Notes: generated by a model not told the origin, from the letters alone. Positions 42,436 to 52,000 are shown, counted from the first letter of the stretch. The stretch is 64,000 nucleotides of DNA from CAYJAD01 sp964370835 (GCA_964370835.1 CAYJLO010000005.1:4160-68159), one strand, 5' to 3'. Numbers and translations are program-made.

Positions 42436-42897
42436 TTGAAACTACAGCGTTATATACTGCTCATGGTCTTAGTATTTACTTTGGGCGGATGCGCATCACA
42501 AGGTAGGGTGCCTGGCAATAAAATAACGGGCCAAGATTTTGTGGAAATAAGTGATTTCTTCCACGCTTACATGGAAGCTTTTAACAGCCGAGATATGTAT
42601 AAACTTATAGGGTTTTATGCGCCTCACTCACTCACGTATGTACTGAATGAAGATGAAGGGTATTATTTGACTAAAGATGCTCTCCTTAAAGCCTTTGAGC
42701 TTAAAAAAGAAGGCTGGGCACAGAAAAATATGCATCTTGAAGAAGTGAAGATTTCAAACTCCAGCGCCACTGGAAGCACGGTAACAGTGAATGTGGAGTT
42801 TTCAGTCAACAGTAATACATGGCTTGGAGAATATAACATAAGGTATGCTGTTGATAAGGTGAACGGACAGTATCAAATTGTCCGAGAAAATATGTAG
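42436..42897 (+). CDS. Small lipoprotein with NTF2/SnoaL-like domain
   Basis: A 153-residue protein. MKLQRYILLMVLVFTLGGCA is a lipoprotein signal with the lipobox LGGC (lipidated Cys19). The rest, starting FVEISDFFHAYMEAFNSRDM and ending in paired strands (VTVNVEFSVNSNTW), has the helix-then-sheet pattern of the NTF2/DUF4440 cone fold, which is used for ligand binding or catalysis in many unrelated roles, so no function can be given. The TTG start at 42436 is chosen because AAGGAG lies eight bases upstream; the TTG at 42430 is too close to it. It is divergent from flagellin and precedes a small Cys-rich gene and the pilus cluster. Confidence 0.7.
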   Translation: MKLQRYILLMVLVFTLGGCASQGRVPGNKITGQDFVEISDFFHAYMEAFNSRDMYKLIGFYAPHSLTYVLNEDEGYYLTKDALLKAFELKKEGWAQKNMHLEEVKISNSSATGSTVTVNVEFSVNSNTWLGEYNIRYAVDKVNGQYQIVRENM

Positions 42898-42979
42898 TGC
42901 ACACCTTTCTGAGATGAGTGTGCATAGAGGGGAGGATGGGAATTATTTTTAATGACGGTATAGCGAGGAGTGGAGTTGA

Positions 42980-43240
42980 GTGATACTGAATGAAAAGTAT
43001 TTTTCTGAAGCGCATAAGGAAATTTTAGGACAACTAAGTACCTGTTACAAAGAGTTGTTTGAACATTCTGGGCACGGAAAAATGAGCATTGAAATGCGCT
43101 TTTTAAAACGCGGGCAGAAAGAGATTTTGATTAACTGTGGCAGAGAATATCGCTTTACGGTGGATTGCTGCGAAACTTGCTCCAAGGGTAAAACTTGTGA
43201 ACGTATAGAGTCTATTAGCGAGAAATATACCAAGGAGTAA
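42980..43240 (+). CDS. Small Cys-rich protein of unknown function
   Basis: An 86-residue cytosolic protein that I do not recognise. The first ~55 residues are mixed helix/strand with no signal sequence, and the C-terminal part has CCETCSKGKTCE, four Cys closely spaced, suggesting metal or disulfide binding. GTG at 42980 is the likely start, preceded by GGAG and GAGGAG. It lies between the lipoprotein and the major prepilin gene on the same strand. Confidence 0.6.
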   Translation: MILNEKYFSEAHKEILGQLSTCYKELFEHSGHGKMSIEMRFLKRGQKEILINCGREYRFTVDCCETCSKGKTCERIESISEKYTKE

Positions 43241-43395
43241 CTTACTTACCATTTTTATGGGCCCTGCCTGTCTAGAGGGACTAGAAGGCTGTTATATTTA
43301 GAGGAGAAAATCGTCATTGTGACGTGATTTGGGCAGATTCTGAGGCGGAATTGCACAATCAAAGAGTGTAATTTACTTTAGGAGTTTATTTAATC

Positions 43396-44394
43396 ATGTT
43401 TACTTTACGTAAAAAAAGCAAACAGTCCGGTTTCACATTGATGGAACTACTCATCGTTATCGCCATCCTTGGCTTACTTCTTGGCCTTATTGCCCCCCGT
43501 CTTGGTGGTATCACCGCCAGCACCGCTGACAACGTTTGCGATACCAACAACAAAGGTATTCGCGGCATGACAGCTCTCTTCCTTGAAACCAACGGTACAT
43601 TACCATCTGGTTTAACCAACATGGTTGAATATTCTGCTGCTGACACTGCAGTACTTGCTAGCATCCAAAATGCTGCAACTCCTTATGATGCTGACGCTGG
43701 CACAGGTGAAGAAGTTATCTCTGCTGCTTTTGCTGGTCGTAACTATCCTGGTCTTTACGAAATTAGCCAAGCTGAATTCCAAGACTTGGCTGCTTTGGGT
43801 GTAACAACCGTACATAACTTAGTAGGTTGGGACGCTACTGCTGCTACACCAGCTGCTCGTGCTATGCATGAAGGTAACCTTGCTGCAGGTTCCCCTGTTA
43901 TGATGCTCGGCGTTGGTGGTGGTGACACTCCTGCATTGGTAGATATTAATAGTGCTGATTACTTTGACGCCATGCCTGGTGCTACTAGCACATTTGGTGC
44001 TGACGGTACTATTGCTGGTAACCCATCTTGGTGGGGTCGTATTGCTATGGCCGTTAACGACAAGTGCGACTTAGTAACTTCCGGTCTTATCACCGCTTCT
44101 GCCCTTTGCCCCACAGCTGTATTGGCTGAAGGCTTATTCTCTCATGAAGAATTCTTCATCATTCTTCCACGTCTTCAAGGTACTGTTGACCGCGCTGACA
44201 TGATTGCTTTAGCTGGAACCATTGCTAACACTTCTTGGGTAGCTGCTACCGAAGGTGGCACAGCAATAGCTAACGGCGAACTCGTAGAAGTTGCATACTT
44301 AGAAGCTCAAGAAGCTTGGCAGTTTGAAGTTGCTTGCCCAGAAGGTCACAAGTGGCCTGCTCCTGATGCCGAAGCTTGGATCCCACTTCCATAA
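43396..44394 (+). CDS. Type IV major prepilin (large)
   Basis: A 332-residue prepilin. The basic leader MFTLRKKSKQSG is followed by FTLMELLIVIAILG: cleavage after Gly, methylated Phe+1, Glu+5 and a hydrophobic alpha-1 spine. The head is unusually long for a pilin (typical 140-200), rich in Ala/Gly/Thr, with Cys in the head at several places including near the C-terminus (EVACPEGHKW). Codon use is strongly biased to GCT/GGT/AAC/GAC, as in a very highly expressed gene, and a strong terminator follows, both supporting the major subunit. It could alternatively be an abundant pseudopilin of a type II-like system. The RBS AGGAG is 11 bases from the ATG. The assembly genes follow directly. Confidence 0.88.
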   Translation: MFTLRKKSKQSGFTLMELLIVIAILGLLLGLIAPRLGGITASTADNVCDTNNKGIRGMTALFLETNGTLPSGLTNMVEYSAADTAVLASIQNAATPYDADAGTGEEVISAAFAGRNYPGLYEISQAEFQDLAALGVTTVHNLVGWDATAATPAARAMHEGNLAAGSPVMMLGVGGGDTPALVDINSADYFDAMPGATSTFGADGTIAGNPSWWGRIAMAVNDKCDLVTSGLITASALCPTAVLAEGLFSHEEFFIILPRLQGTVDRADMIALAGTIANTSWVAATEGGTAIANGELVEVAYLEAQEAWQFEVACPEGHKWPAPDAEAWIPLP

Positions 44395-44418
44395 TTATAG
44401 CGTAATTGCTTAAACTTA

Positions 44419-44444
44419 GACGGTGGGCTTGCCCACCGTCTTTT
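44419..44444 (+). terminator. Terminator after the major prepilin
   Basis: GACGGTGGG, loop CTTG, CCCACCGTC, then TTTT. A strong GC-rich intrinsic terminator 25 nt after the stop. A second hairpin (GATGGTGG/CCACCATC, 44458-44484) follows before the next gene, so downstream assembly genes probably get only read-through. Confidence 0.85.
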
Positions 44445-44512
44445 CCGTACGCATTTTGATGGTGGGGGTGAAATCTCCACCATCTTTACCAAAGAGAGAA
44501 AGAGAGACAGCC

Positions 44513-46114
44513 ATGGCATTAAAAGATATTTTCAGCCGCTTAGGCGCTTCTGCCACGTCCGTCAAGGGTGGCATGGGGCAAAAGGGCGGTAATACACTCA
44601 TGGTGGCTGTTCTTGAAGAATTTTCCGCCCGCGGCGTCTTGGTTCGCAAAAAATCCAAGGGGCAAATAGAGTTGTTGCGCTTTATGGAAGTGGCCTTTGA
44701 GCAATCCATAGACAGTCCCAAATTACGCTTGGCGCATTTGTTTAAGCAATGGGGTGCCATTTCTACAAAAAAACTTCTAGTCGTCAGTGACGAATTTACT
44801 TCCACCATTGCTGAATTGCCTAAGCCACAAAAAATGGGACGTTTTGGCAAAAAAAAGGCTCAGAATGCTCTCAATGTTGCTGCTCGTTTTGAAATCAACC
44901 CTTTTTTAGATTACCCCGCCCATGAAGCCATGGTCAGCGTATATGTGCCGCCTTCTCCCAAGGGGGAGTTTGATGAATATGGCCTTGATGATTCCACCAC
45001 GATGCAAGCCATTATTTTTGCTCTGCATGAAAAAAGCTATGAAAGTCTTGAGCAAGTGTGTGCCAGTCTTAAAATGAAGTTGGTGGGGGTCATGCCGCAT
45101 GAGGTCTTTGCCTTTGCTCACTGCGCGCCGCAAGGTTCCACCATGGATGTTAAGCTCATGAGTGTGGACAATGAAAGGCCGCGCATTCTCGTTAATTGGC
45201 GCCCCTATGATGCCTTAGTGGCTCTGGCCGTCAATAATATGCCTGTCTCCTTTCAGCAGCATGAATTTGCATCGGAAGATTCTGCCATTGAATCTACGTT
45301 AAACATGGTGGATGAATTGGTGCAAGATTACGAAGGCAATTTTAAAACACAACCACTTATTATTTTAGGCGGTGAAGGCGGGGAGCAAAATTGGCGCACC
45401 TTGGTGGGAGAGTATGCCCCCAATGCCGAGGTAAAACGCTGGGATGTGGAGTTTGACCTGCCCGACGTGCAAAGCCCCGGAGTGGTGCCCGCTCGTTATA
45501 TGACGGCTTTAAGCGCCGCCTCACAAGCTCTGTGCAAATATTGCCACGGGCTGGCGGTGGACAACCATATCCCCTTACATACTAAAATTGTGGCACATCC
45601 ATTGGCTTTGCCCGCCATGATTCTCGCCTTTTTTATTTTTTGCATGGGTGTGGAAGCCTCTTGGCTTAAATACCAAGTGCTCGATTCAGAAAATACCATA
45701 GCCGCCTTGGAAGAAGATAAAAAAGTCTTGGATGCCGCAGTTAAAAAAGGGCAGGACGCTGTGGCTAGGTTCAACGCGCTTTCTCAGGAACAACGAATAA
45801 TTAAACAACAAACTCAATTGTTGGATACGGGTTTGCTAGACAGGCAGTATTTATTACGTGGCTTTTTGGCAGGTCTTATGGATGTGACCCCGGAGTCTGT
45901 GCAGCTCAATGATATACAGCAATTTTCTGATCAGGTGTGGTTTTTGGCAGGTTCGGCCAAGCAATATGAGGCCGTAAGTCGCTATGTGGTGCAGCTCAAA
46001 AATTTGCCCATGGTGCGCCATTGCCGCTTGGAAAAAAGTTCGCAAATGACGTCAAAGGAAGGAGAAGAGGTCTATTTTTCCTTTTCGTTGCAAATCAGGT
46101 TGGAGGAAGAGTAA
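44513..46114 (+). CDS. PilM-PilN fusion (GspL-like) pilus assembly protein
   Basis: A 533-residue inner-membrane protein. Residues 1-360 form a cytosolic part resembling the actin-like PilM/GspL domain (AARFEINPFLDYPAHEA; PLIILGGEGGEQNW near its end). A single membrane helix (about 365-385, AMILAFFIFCMGVEASW) is followed by a periplasmic coiled coil and a PilN-like C-terminal domain (LLRGFLAGLMDVTPESVQLN). In most type IV pilus systems PilM and PilN are separate genes; GspL of type II secretion has the joined form. ATG at 44513 (MALKDIFSRLG) is chosen; the frame extends upstream only into the prepilin terminator. It ends directly before pilO. Confidence 0.75.
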   Translation: MALKDIFSRLGASATSVKGGMGQKGGNTLMVAVLEEFSARGVLVRKKSKGQIELLRFMEVAFEQSIDSPKLRLAHLFKQWGAISTKKLLVVSDEFTSTIAELPKPQKMGRFGKKKAQNALNVAARFEINPFLDYPAHEAMVSVYVPPSPKGEFDEYGLDDSTTMQAIIFALHEKSYESLEQVCASLKMKLVGVMPHEVFAFAHCAPQGSTMDVKLMSVDNERPRILVNWRPYDALVALAVNNMPVSFQQHEFASEDSAIESTLNMVDELVQDYEGNFKTQPLIILGGEGGEQNWRTLVGEYAPNAEVKRWDVEFDLPDVQSPGVVPARYMTALSAASQALCKYCHGLAVDNHIPLHTKIVAHPLALPAMILAFFIFCMGVEASWLKYQVLDSENTIAALEEDKKVLDAAVKKGQDAVARFNALSQEQRIIKQQTQLLDTGLLDRQYLLRGFLAGLMDVTPESVQLNDIQQFSDQVWFLAGSAKQYEAVSRYVVQLKNLPMVRHCRLEKSSQMTSKEGEEVYFSFSLQIRLEEE

Positions 46115-46699
46115 ATGGCCAAGCAATTTTCCATCATAGAGCGCTGGGGTGTGGTGAGCTTGCTCATAGTGGGCTGCATTTACTTGTATCTGAACTACTT
46201 TCGCGACGCCATCATTGATGAACATAAAGCCCTCGTTAAGAAAAATAATGAAATTGTAAAAGCTATCAATGAAACGGTTCCACCGGATAATATTGAATCC
46301 ATAGAAGCAAGGGTGAGTAAGTTACAAAATGAAGTCAATGTGCTTAAAAAAAAGTATAATGAAGTAAAAGCACTACGCCTTGCCGATGAAAGTCGTGAAG
46401 AAGAAATGGTTTTGCGTATTAACGAAATGGCTGCCAATAATGGGCTTCATGTGAATCAACTGGCCCCGTATACGGAAGATTCTAAAAAAACTTCCTCTTT
46501 GTTTGCATCGGTGCAGACGGAACAAAAAGCCATGGAAAGAATTTTATATACTGTGAATCTTACAGGGTCTTTTACGTCGGTGTATGAGTTTTTTTCGGAA
46601 TTACGCTCATTACCTTCGGTGGTAAATGTGACCAATGTTAGAATCATGAGAAACAAGGATGCCGAAGATGTCAGCGTTAAGTTATTATTTATTATCTAA
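46115..46699 (+). CDS. pilO: PilO-like pilus alignment protein
   Basis: A 194-residue bitopic inner-membrane protein: a short cytosolic N-terminus, one membrane helix (about 13-30, VVSLLIVGCIYLYLNYF), a long coiled coil (about 40-110) and a C-terminal ferredoxin-like domain (LYTVNLTGSFTSVYEFFSEL). This is the PilO/GspM layout, linking the inner-membrane platform with PilN and PilP. Its start directly follows the PilM-PilN stop, and it overlaps the next gene by 32 bp. Confidence 0.78.
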   Translation: MAKQFSIIERWGVVSLLIVGCIYLYLNYFRDAIIDEHKALVKKNNEIVKAINETVPPDNIESIEARVSKLQNEVNVLKKKYNEVKALRLADESREEEMVLRINEMAANNGLHVNQLAPYTEDSKKTSSLFASVQTEQKAMERILYTVNLTGSFTSVYEFFSELRSLPSVVNVTNVRIMRNKDAEDVSVKLLFII

Positions 46700-47432
46700 G
46701 GTGCGTCATTTTTCTGTGGCATTTTTGATGTTGGCCTTGTTCCCTCTGTGCTCTGTGCAGGCGGCGGAAAAAAACACCACAACGGTAAGTTCCAAAGCCA
46801 ATGCCGTTGCTGAGACTTCTGTGCAGGGCGCGGTAAATTCTTCTCATGTTCCCAATATCTCTGCGGCGCAAAAAGAAGCGGCAGAACAAAAAGCGGCAGG
46901 CGAAGGCACGCAACCCCCTGCCACCGGTGCAGCAGTAAATGCAGCAGAAGGTACAGCAGAAGGGGAGCAGGCCGCGCAACATGTATTGCCTGAGTCTAAA
47001 TCTTCCAGTGCCCTGTATTTAAGCACTTTTGATGCCTCTCGAAAGCGTTGCCCTTTTTCAAAAATGGTGGATAGCCATGCACCGGTTACAGATACCACAT
47101 GGTATACTGACGCCGCCGAAGATAGTGATGATGGTCAAGAGCGCGAGCCAGAAGATTTTCGTTTTGATGGTAGAAATAAACCCAACCATGCCAGCTACGA
47201 GCGATTGCCCAATATAAAGGTTACGGGTCTTATGCAAGTGGGCGGGCGGCGTGCTGTTTCAGCCAATATTCAAAATAAGGGTGTTTGTATTTTATATGAG
47301 AATGACAACGTGGTCATTGAGGCCAATGCCAAGACAAATTTGTCTAAATCCTTAATGATTAAAAAAATACATCTCAATGGTATGACAGTGGTTTTAGATG
47401 ACGGCAATGAAATAACAGGGAAGTTTTATTAA
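46668..47432 (+). CDS. PilP-like periplasmic pilus assembly protein
   Basis: A 254-residue exported protein. A hydrophobic N-terminal segment ends CSVQAAEK, acting as signal peptide or anchor. A long, low-complexity Ala/Gly/Thr linker (about 30-110) leads to a folded C-terminal domain (about 175-254, VTGLMQVGGRRAVSANIQNK ... VVLDDGNEITGKFY) like the PilP/GspC homology region that contacts the secretin. ATG at 46668 is chosen because AAGGA lies eight bases upstream; ATG 46659 and GTG 46701 are alternatives. Sequence support is moderate, position in the cluster strong. Confidence 0.6.
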   Translation: MSALSYYLLSKVRHFSVAFLMLALFPLCSVQAAEKNTTTVSSKANAVAETSVQGAVNSSHVPNISAAQKEAAEQKAAGEGTQPPATGAAVNAAEGTAEGEQAAQHVLPESKSSSALYLSTFDASRKRCPFSKMVDSHAPVTDTTWYTDAAEDSDDGQEREPEDFRFDGRNKPNHASYERLPNIKVTGLMQVGGRRAVSANIQNKGVCILYENDNVVIEANAKTNLSKSLMIKKIHLNGMTVVLDDGNEITGKFY

Positions 47433-47433
47433 T

Positions 47434-49251
47434 ATGAGCGAAAAAATTTCATTTTTCAAAACAGCATGCTCTAGTATGGTGTTACTTTGTGTCCTGCTTT
47501 TGTCTTTTTCTGCCAGCACAGCGCAGGCAGCACAAGCTGGAGGCACATCTCACGCGCCCATTGTGGAGGTGTTTCAATTTGATAAGACTCCTCTCAGTGA
47601 AATTTTACGCTTAATTTCTGAAATGACAGGGCAAAATGTGGTGGCCACGCCGGAAGTGCAAAACCTGCCCATTTCCATTTTTTTAAAGGATGTTACCCCA
47701 ATTCTTGCTTTGGAAGTCATTTGTAAGACCTATAATTTGTGGTTTAGCGAGCAAGACAACATTATTCGCGTCATGAAGGTGGAAGAATACGGACGTGAGC
47801 TTACTTTGCGCCGTGATGAGCAAACACGCGTGTATAATCTTAAGTTTGCTTCTTGTTATACTGTGGGTGAAGCCATTAAAAATGTTTTTGGTTCAAGGGT
47901 GTTACTTACTAGTCCTGAAATTGTGGAAAGCTATGGCCATGTGGGGACCGATGAATTTCCTGATATCGGAGTAGATCCGGATCCTGATACTGAAAATATG
48001 GAAGTTCAAGATATTACGTATGATAAAAAGGAAAAGGGCGTCACGGAGCTTGCCGGTTTAAAAATGGACGAAGTGGACCTTGGACGTATGGCACGTCTCT
48101 TACGAGATGGTGGTGACTTCACACCAGAAATGCTGCTTGAGCGTCAAATTGGTCAGGCGAGAGCTTTGATGACGATTTTCCCGCGCAATAACAGTGTGAT
48201 TATGCGTTCGGTGGATTCTGGTTTACTCAAAGAAGTTGGCGAGCTCATTGCGCAAATAGATACCCCCACCAGAGAGCTTTTACTGGAGGTAAAGATTTTA
48301 GGTATTACTTTAGAAGATGGCATGGAATCCTTCTTTGATTTAAGTTTTTCTGACGTAAATACAGCTACAAACAGCACTTTGGGTTTACTTTCTCAAGCAG
48401 GTTCTTTAACGCCATCACCGGCATCCTTTGCTTTTTCTTTTATCAATAGCAAAATTGACGCAAGCTTAAGTATGCTTGAGCGTGAAGGAAGAGTGACGGA
48501 ATTGAGCACACCTATGATGTTTGTGGCCAATAATGCGGCGGGTAAATTCTTTCAGGGTGTGGAAATTCCCATTCGTGAAGGGTATACTGTTACACAGCCG
48601 CAATTTAGCGAAAGCGGCACGCAAATATCACCTGCTCAAGTGAGCACTACCTATAGAACGGAAGAAGTGGGCTTTAGGCTTGAAATAGCTCCTTCCATCA
48701 ATGAAGACCGCACCGTCACCATGAAAATCATGACGGAAATGTCTCAAGCTGGTATTGGGCAAGGTCCGGCTTTTGATTATGCCATCAATGGGATTTCAAG
48801 AACAGGCGAAACCGACACCATTATTACCACAGAACTTGAAGATATTGTCATGGGTATGGATGGGCAAACCCTTATTCAGGAGACCATTACCGACACGGAA
48901 GAAAAAGTTCCTTTTTTGGGTGATATCCCCATTTTAGGCTTCTTTTTCACCGATACTGTGAAAAATGCAACACGTAAAGAGCTTGTCATGCTCATTACGC
49001 CGCATATCATCATGACACCGCATGAGGCAGAAAGATTAAAAGCTGAGGTGTTGTCTAAAAATTCTAGTCATCCATATGAAACACAAGGAAAAGGAAAGTT
49101 GCTTCAACTTGATGAAAAAACTGGAATTTTAGAGCAAACAACGGAAGGTGCCCTTGGTAAAACTCCTTTCCCCTTCAATATGGGCAAAGCAGTACGTAAG
49201 TTAGCTTATGGCAATCGCACCAAAGGTGCTCTTGTGGAAATTGGTGAATAG
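47434..49251 (+). CDS. pilQ: Type IV pilus secretin
   Basis: A 605-residue outer-membrane secretin. The signal peptide ends STAQA. An N0/STN-like domain follows (VEVFQFDKTPLSEILRLISE), then N1-type modules (about 130-285), and the secretin core from about 285, with VEIPIREGYTVTQ, the beta-hairpin GFRLEIAPSINEDRTVTMKI and VPFLGDIPILGFFF before the C-terminal strand RKELVMLITPHII. About 80 further residues form a C-terminal extension, possibly for pilotin binding or peptidoglycan contact. No AMIN domains are seen, unlike proteobacterial PilQ, so it is closer to a GspD/MshL style. It forms the pore for the pilus. Confidence 0.88.
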   Translation: MSEKISFFKTACSSMVLLCVLLLSFSASTAQAAQAGGTSHAPIVEVFQFDKTPLSEILRLISEMTGQNVVATPEVQNLPISIFLKDVTPILALEVICKTYNLWFSEQDNIIRVMKVEEYGRELTLRRDEQTRVYNLKFASCYTVGEAIKNVFGSRVLLTSPEIVESYGHVGTDEFPDIGVDPDPDTENMEVQDITYDKKEKGVTELAGLKMDEVDLGRMARLLRDGGDFTPEMLLERQIGQARALMTIFPRNNSVIMRSVDSGLLKEVGELIAQIDTPTRELLLEVKILGITLEDGMESFFDLSFSDVNTATNSTLGLLSQAGSLTPSPASFAFSFINSKIDASLSMLEREGRVTELSTPMMFVANNAAGKFFQGVEIPIREGYTVTQPQFSESGTQISPAQVSTTYRTEEVGFRLEIAPSINEDRTVTMKIMTEMSQAGIGQGPAFDYAINGISRTGETDTIITTELEDIVMGMDGQTLIQETITDTEEKVPFLGDIPILGFFFTDTVKNATRKELVMLITPHIIMTPHEAERLKAEVLSKNSSHPYETQGKGKLLQLDEKTGILEQTTEGALGKTPFPFNMGKAVRKLAYGNRTKGALVEIGE

Positions 49252-49252
49252 T

Positions 49253-50353
49253 ATGAGCTTAGAAGGTCAAAGCACATTTAAAACATGCACGCCTCTTGAT
49301 GAACTTTTGCAAGACACCATAAAGCTTAGAGGTTCGGACTTGCATTTGACGCTAAATTCTTTGCCCTTGGTGCGTATTGATGGTGAATTGGCTAAGCTAC
49401 CAAGGGAAGTTTTGTGCAAAGCGTGCCTAGATAACTACTTACTACCCATTCTTACGGAGAGGCAGAAAACAGTATTAAGCGAACAACTTTCGGTGGATAC
49501 AGCTTACAATTTAAATGAAGAAACACGTTTTCGCGTGAATATATTTTATCAGCGCGGGGCTTTGGCGGCGGTATTTCGTCAATTACCGCATATAAAGTTA
49601 TCTTTGGAGGCTTTAGGTATTCCTGAAGGTGTGCATTATTTTTCTGATCTTAAAGATGGTCTCGTCTTGGTTACAGGGCCTACAGGATCTGGTAAATCAA
49701 CCACCCTTGCGGCCATCATTGATAAAATAAATAAGAGCAAGCCTTGTCATATTATTACCATCGAAGATCCTGTGGAATTTGTACATAATAATCAGAAGGC
49801 TCTTATTACACAAAGGGAGCTTTTTACCGATGTGCCTACATTTTCTGGCGCGTTACGTGATGCCATGCGTGAAGACCCCGATGTTATTTTGGTGGGCGAA
49901 ATGCGTGACCTTGATACCATGCGCACCGCCATTATGGCTGCAGAGACAGGTCACCTTGTATTTTCCACCCTCCACTCCAGAGACGCAGAGTCCACATTGG
50001 CGCGTATGGTTGGTGTTTTTCCCATTGAAGAGCAAACGCAAATACGTCAGCAGTTATCATCGACACTTAAAGGCGTCATTTCACAACGTTTGCTAAAGCG
50101 AGCAGGCGAAAGCGGGCGTGTGGCCGCTGTGGAGGTCATGCGTGTGACACCGGCCATTTCTAATATTATTCGTACAAACAAATTGGAACAAATGTATTCG
50201 GCCATAGAAACAGGGGCCAAGTTTGGCATGCAAACCATGGAGCTTTCACTTGTTAAGCTTTATCGCGATGGGCTTATCGATAGAGAAACGGCCATCCGCA
50301 TGGCAAAAAGTGAATCGGTGATTACTCCAAGATTGGATGTGATTGATGCTTAA
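49253..50353 (+). CDS. pilT: PilT-type pilus retraction ATPase
   Basis: A 366-residue hexameric ATPase. Walker A GPTGSGKST is at about 142-150, the Asp box is IITIEDPVEF, Walker B is DVILVGEMRDLDT and the His box is HLVFSTLHS. The C-terminal SNIIRTNKLEQMYSAIETG corresponds to the AIRNLIRE region needed for retraction in PilT. It lacks the N1 domain and the zinc motif of extension ATPases. ATG at 49253 is chosen, one base after the secretin stop; the frame extends upstream only inside the secretin gene. Its presence argues for a retractable type IV pilus rather than type II secretion. Confidence 0.9.
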   Translation: MSLEGQSTFKTCTPLDELLQDTIKLRGSDLHLTLNSLPLVRIDGELAKLPREVLCKACLDNYLLPILTERQKTVLSEQLSVDTAYNLNEETRFRVNIFYQRGALAAVFRQLPHIKLSLEALGIPEGVHYFSDLKDGLVLVTGPTGSGKSTTLAAIIDKINKSKPCHIITIEDPVEFVHNNQKALITQRELFTDVPTFSGALRDAMREDPDVILVGEMRDLDTMRTAIMAAETGHLVFSTLHSRDAESTLARMVGVFPIEEQTQIRQQLSSTLKGVISQRLLKRAGESGRVAAVEVMRVTPAISNIIRTNKLEQMYSAIETGAKFGMQTMELSLVKLYRDGLIDRETAIRMAKSESVITPRLDVIDA

Positions 50354-51998
50354 CATGTTCGCAAATAGTACAGCAAAAACCGCTAATATGACATCTCCCC
50401 AAGTAAAATTGCGGGATGCGCTGTTGGAGGCGCAGGCCATAACAAAAGAGCAGTTTCAAGAAGCCATGCAAGTGCAATTGCGTAAAGGCAGCTCCTTGGC
50501 TGATACTCTTGTAAGTCTTGGCTATACCACGGAAGATGTGGTGGCACAGCATATGGCGGAAATTTGGGGGCTTGAATATGTTAATTTGTATGAAACCACC
50601 TTTGATAAAAATGCCAAAAGTCTTTTGCCTGAAATGGTGGCCAAAAAGCATAAGGTGCTCCCCATTAATGGGGGAGAAAGCATACATGTGGCGGCAGACC
50701 AGCCTGTTTCTCCGCAAGTTATTAAAGCATTAGAGCGTATTACAAAAAAGAAAGTTAAAGTTTCCATTGCGTCACCTCAAAGTCTTTTGGAGTTGCTGGA
50801 CAGATTGTACGAAATTGACGCTGTCATGGACTTTGCGGATAAAAGTGCCGTGGAAATTGTGGACGGCTTACTTCTTAAGGCTTTGCGATGCGGCGCTTCC
50901 GACATACATATTGAAGCTCTTGAAAATACCATTAAAGTACGTTTTCGTGTGGATGGTATTTTGCAAGAAATTAGTCAATTTCCGACAGATATGTTGTCTG
51001 TGCTTACTTCCAGAATAAAAGTCATGGCAGGGCTGAATATTGCTGAGCGGCGTAGCCCTCAAGACGGCGCTTTTGTTTATGAAACAAGTGAAGATTCCAT
51101 TGATTTACGTGTATCCTCTTTACCTTGTATTCATGGCGAAAAAATCGTTATGCGTATTTTAGCGGGAAAATCTAATCGATTAACCGTGGAGCAAGTGGGG
51201 CTATCTGATCGAGACAAGGCATGTTTTGACCAATTAATTCGTCGACCCCATGGTATTATTCTCATTGTGGGGCCCACCGGTTCTGGAAAGTCCACCACCC
51301 TTTGTGCTGCGCTCAATTCCATTAACTCTGTGGATATTAATATTACCACAGTGGAAGATCCCGTGGAATATAAAATCGACGGTATAAATCAAGTGCAAGT
51401 GAGTAAGGGAGATAAAGTCACTTTTGCCGCGGCCTTGCGTTCCATTTTACGTCAAGATCCTGATGTGGTCATGGTGGGGGAAACTCGCGATATGGAAACA
51501 GCCTCCATTTCTCTGCGTGCTTCACTGACAGGTCACCTTGTATTTACAACTTTACATACCAACGATGCTGCAGGTGCCTTACCACGTTTAGTGGACATGG
51601 GGTGTGAGCCTTTTCTTGTGGGGGCTTCAGTGTCCGGCGTATTGGCGCAACGGCTTTTGCGCAGACTTTGCCCCAAGTGCAAAGAAGCTTATGAGCCCAC
51701 TGCTGAACAAGTAGCCGAGCTTGGCATTGAGCCTGAAAATGTTCTTTCCCCTTGGTATAAACCCAAGGGTTGTCCTGCGTGTTTACATTCTGGTTATAAG
51801 GGACGTATTGGCGTTTTTGAATTGTTAGTGGTTGATGAGGCAGTACGTACGGAAATCCTTAAGGGAAGTAATGCGCGCACGTTAGCCGAAGTGGGCAAGG
51901 GCGCTGGCATGACCACTTTGCGTGAGGATGGTATTCGCAAACTTCAGATGGGAACGACCTCCATGGAAGAAGTTCTTCGTACGACCATTAAAGGGTAA
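50346..51998 (+). CDS. pilB: PilB/GspE-type pilus extension ATPase
   Basis: A 550-residue ATPase. The N-terminal GspE-N/MshEN domain (about 20-150, LRDALLEAQAITKEQFQEAM) may bind c-di-GMP in related proteins. The core has SDIHIEALENTIKVRFRVDG, Walker A GPTGSGKSTT (about 310), Asp box TTVEDPVEYKIDG, Walker B DVVMVGETRD and His box HLVFTTLHTND. The tetracysteine zinc site is CPKC...CPAC with spacing typical of GspE/PilB. It powers pilin insertion through PilC. The start overlaps the pilT end by 8 bp; ATG 50346 is preferred to the adjacent TTG and to ATG 50355. Confidence 0.9.
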   Translation: MLNMFANSTAKTANMTSPQVKLRDALLEAQAITKEQFQEAMQVQLRKGSSLADTLVSLGYTTEDVVAQHMAEIWGLEYVNLYETTFDKNAKSLLPEMVAKKHKVLPINGGESIHVAADQPVSPQVIKALERITKKKVKVSIASPQSLLELLDRLYEIDAVMDFADKSAVEIVDGLLLKALRCGASDIHIEALENTIKVRFRVDGILQEISQFPTDMLSVLTSRIKVMAGLNIAERRSPQDGAFVYETSEDSIDLRVSSLPCIHGEKIVMRILAGKSNRLTVEQVGLSDRDKACFDQLIRRPHGIILIVGPTGSGKSTTLCAALNSINSVDINITTVEDPVEYKIDGINQVQVSKGDKVTFAAALRSILRQDPDVVMVGETRDMETASISLRASLTGHLVFTTLHTNDAAGALPRLVDMGCEPFLVGASVSGVLAQRLLRRLCPKCKEAYEPTAEQVAELGIEPENVLSPWYKPKGCPACLHSGYKGRIGVFELLVVDEAVRTEILKGSNARTLAEVGKGAGMTTLREDGIRKLQMGTTSMEEVLRTTIKG

Positions 51999-52000
51999 TT

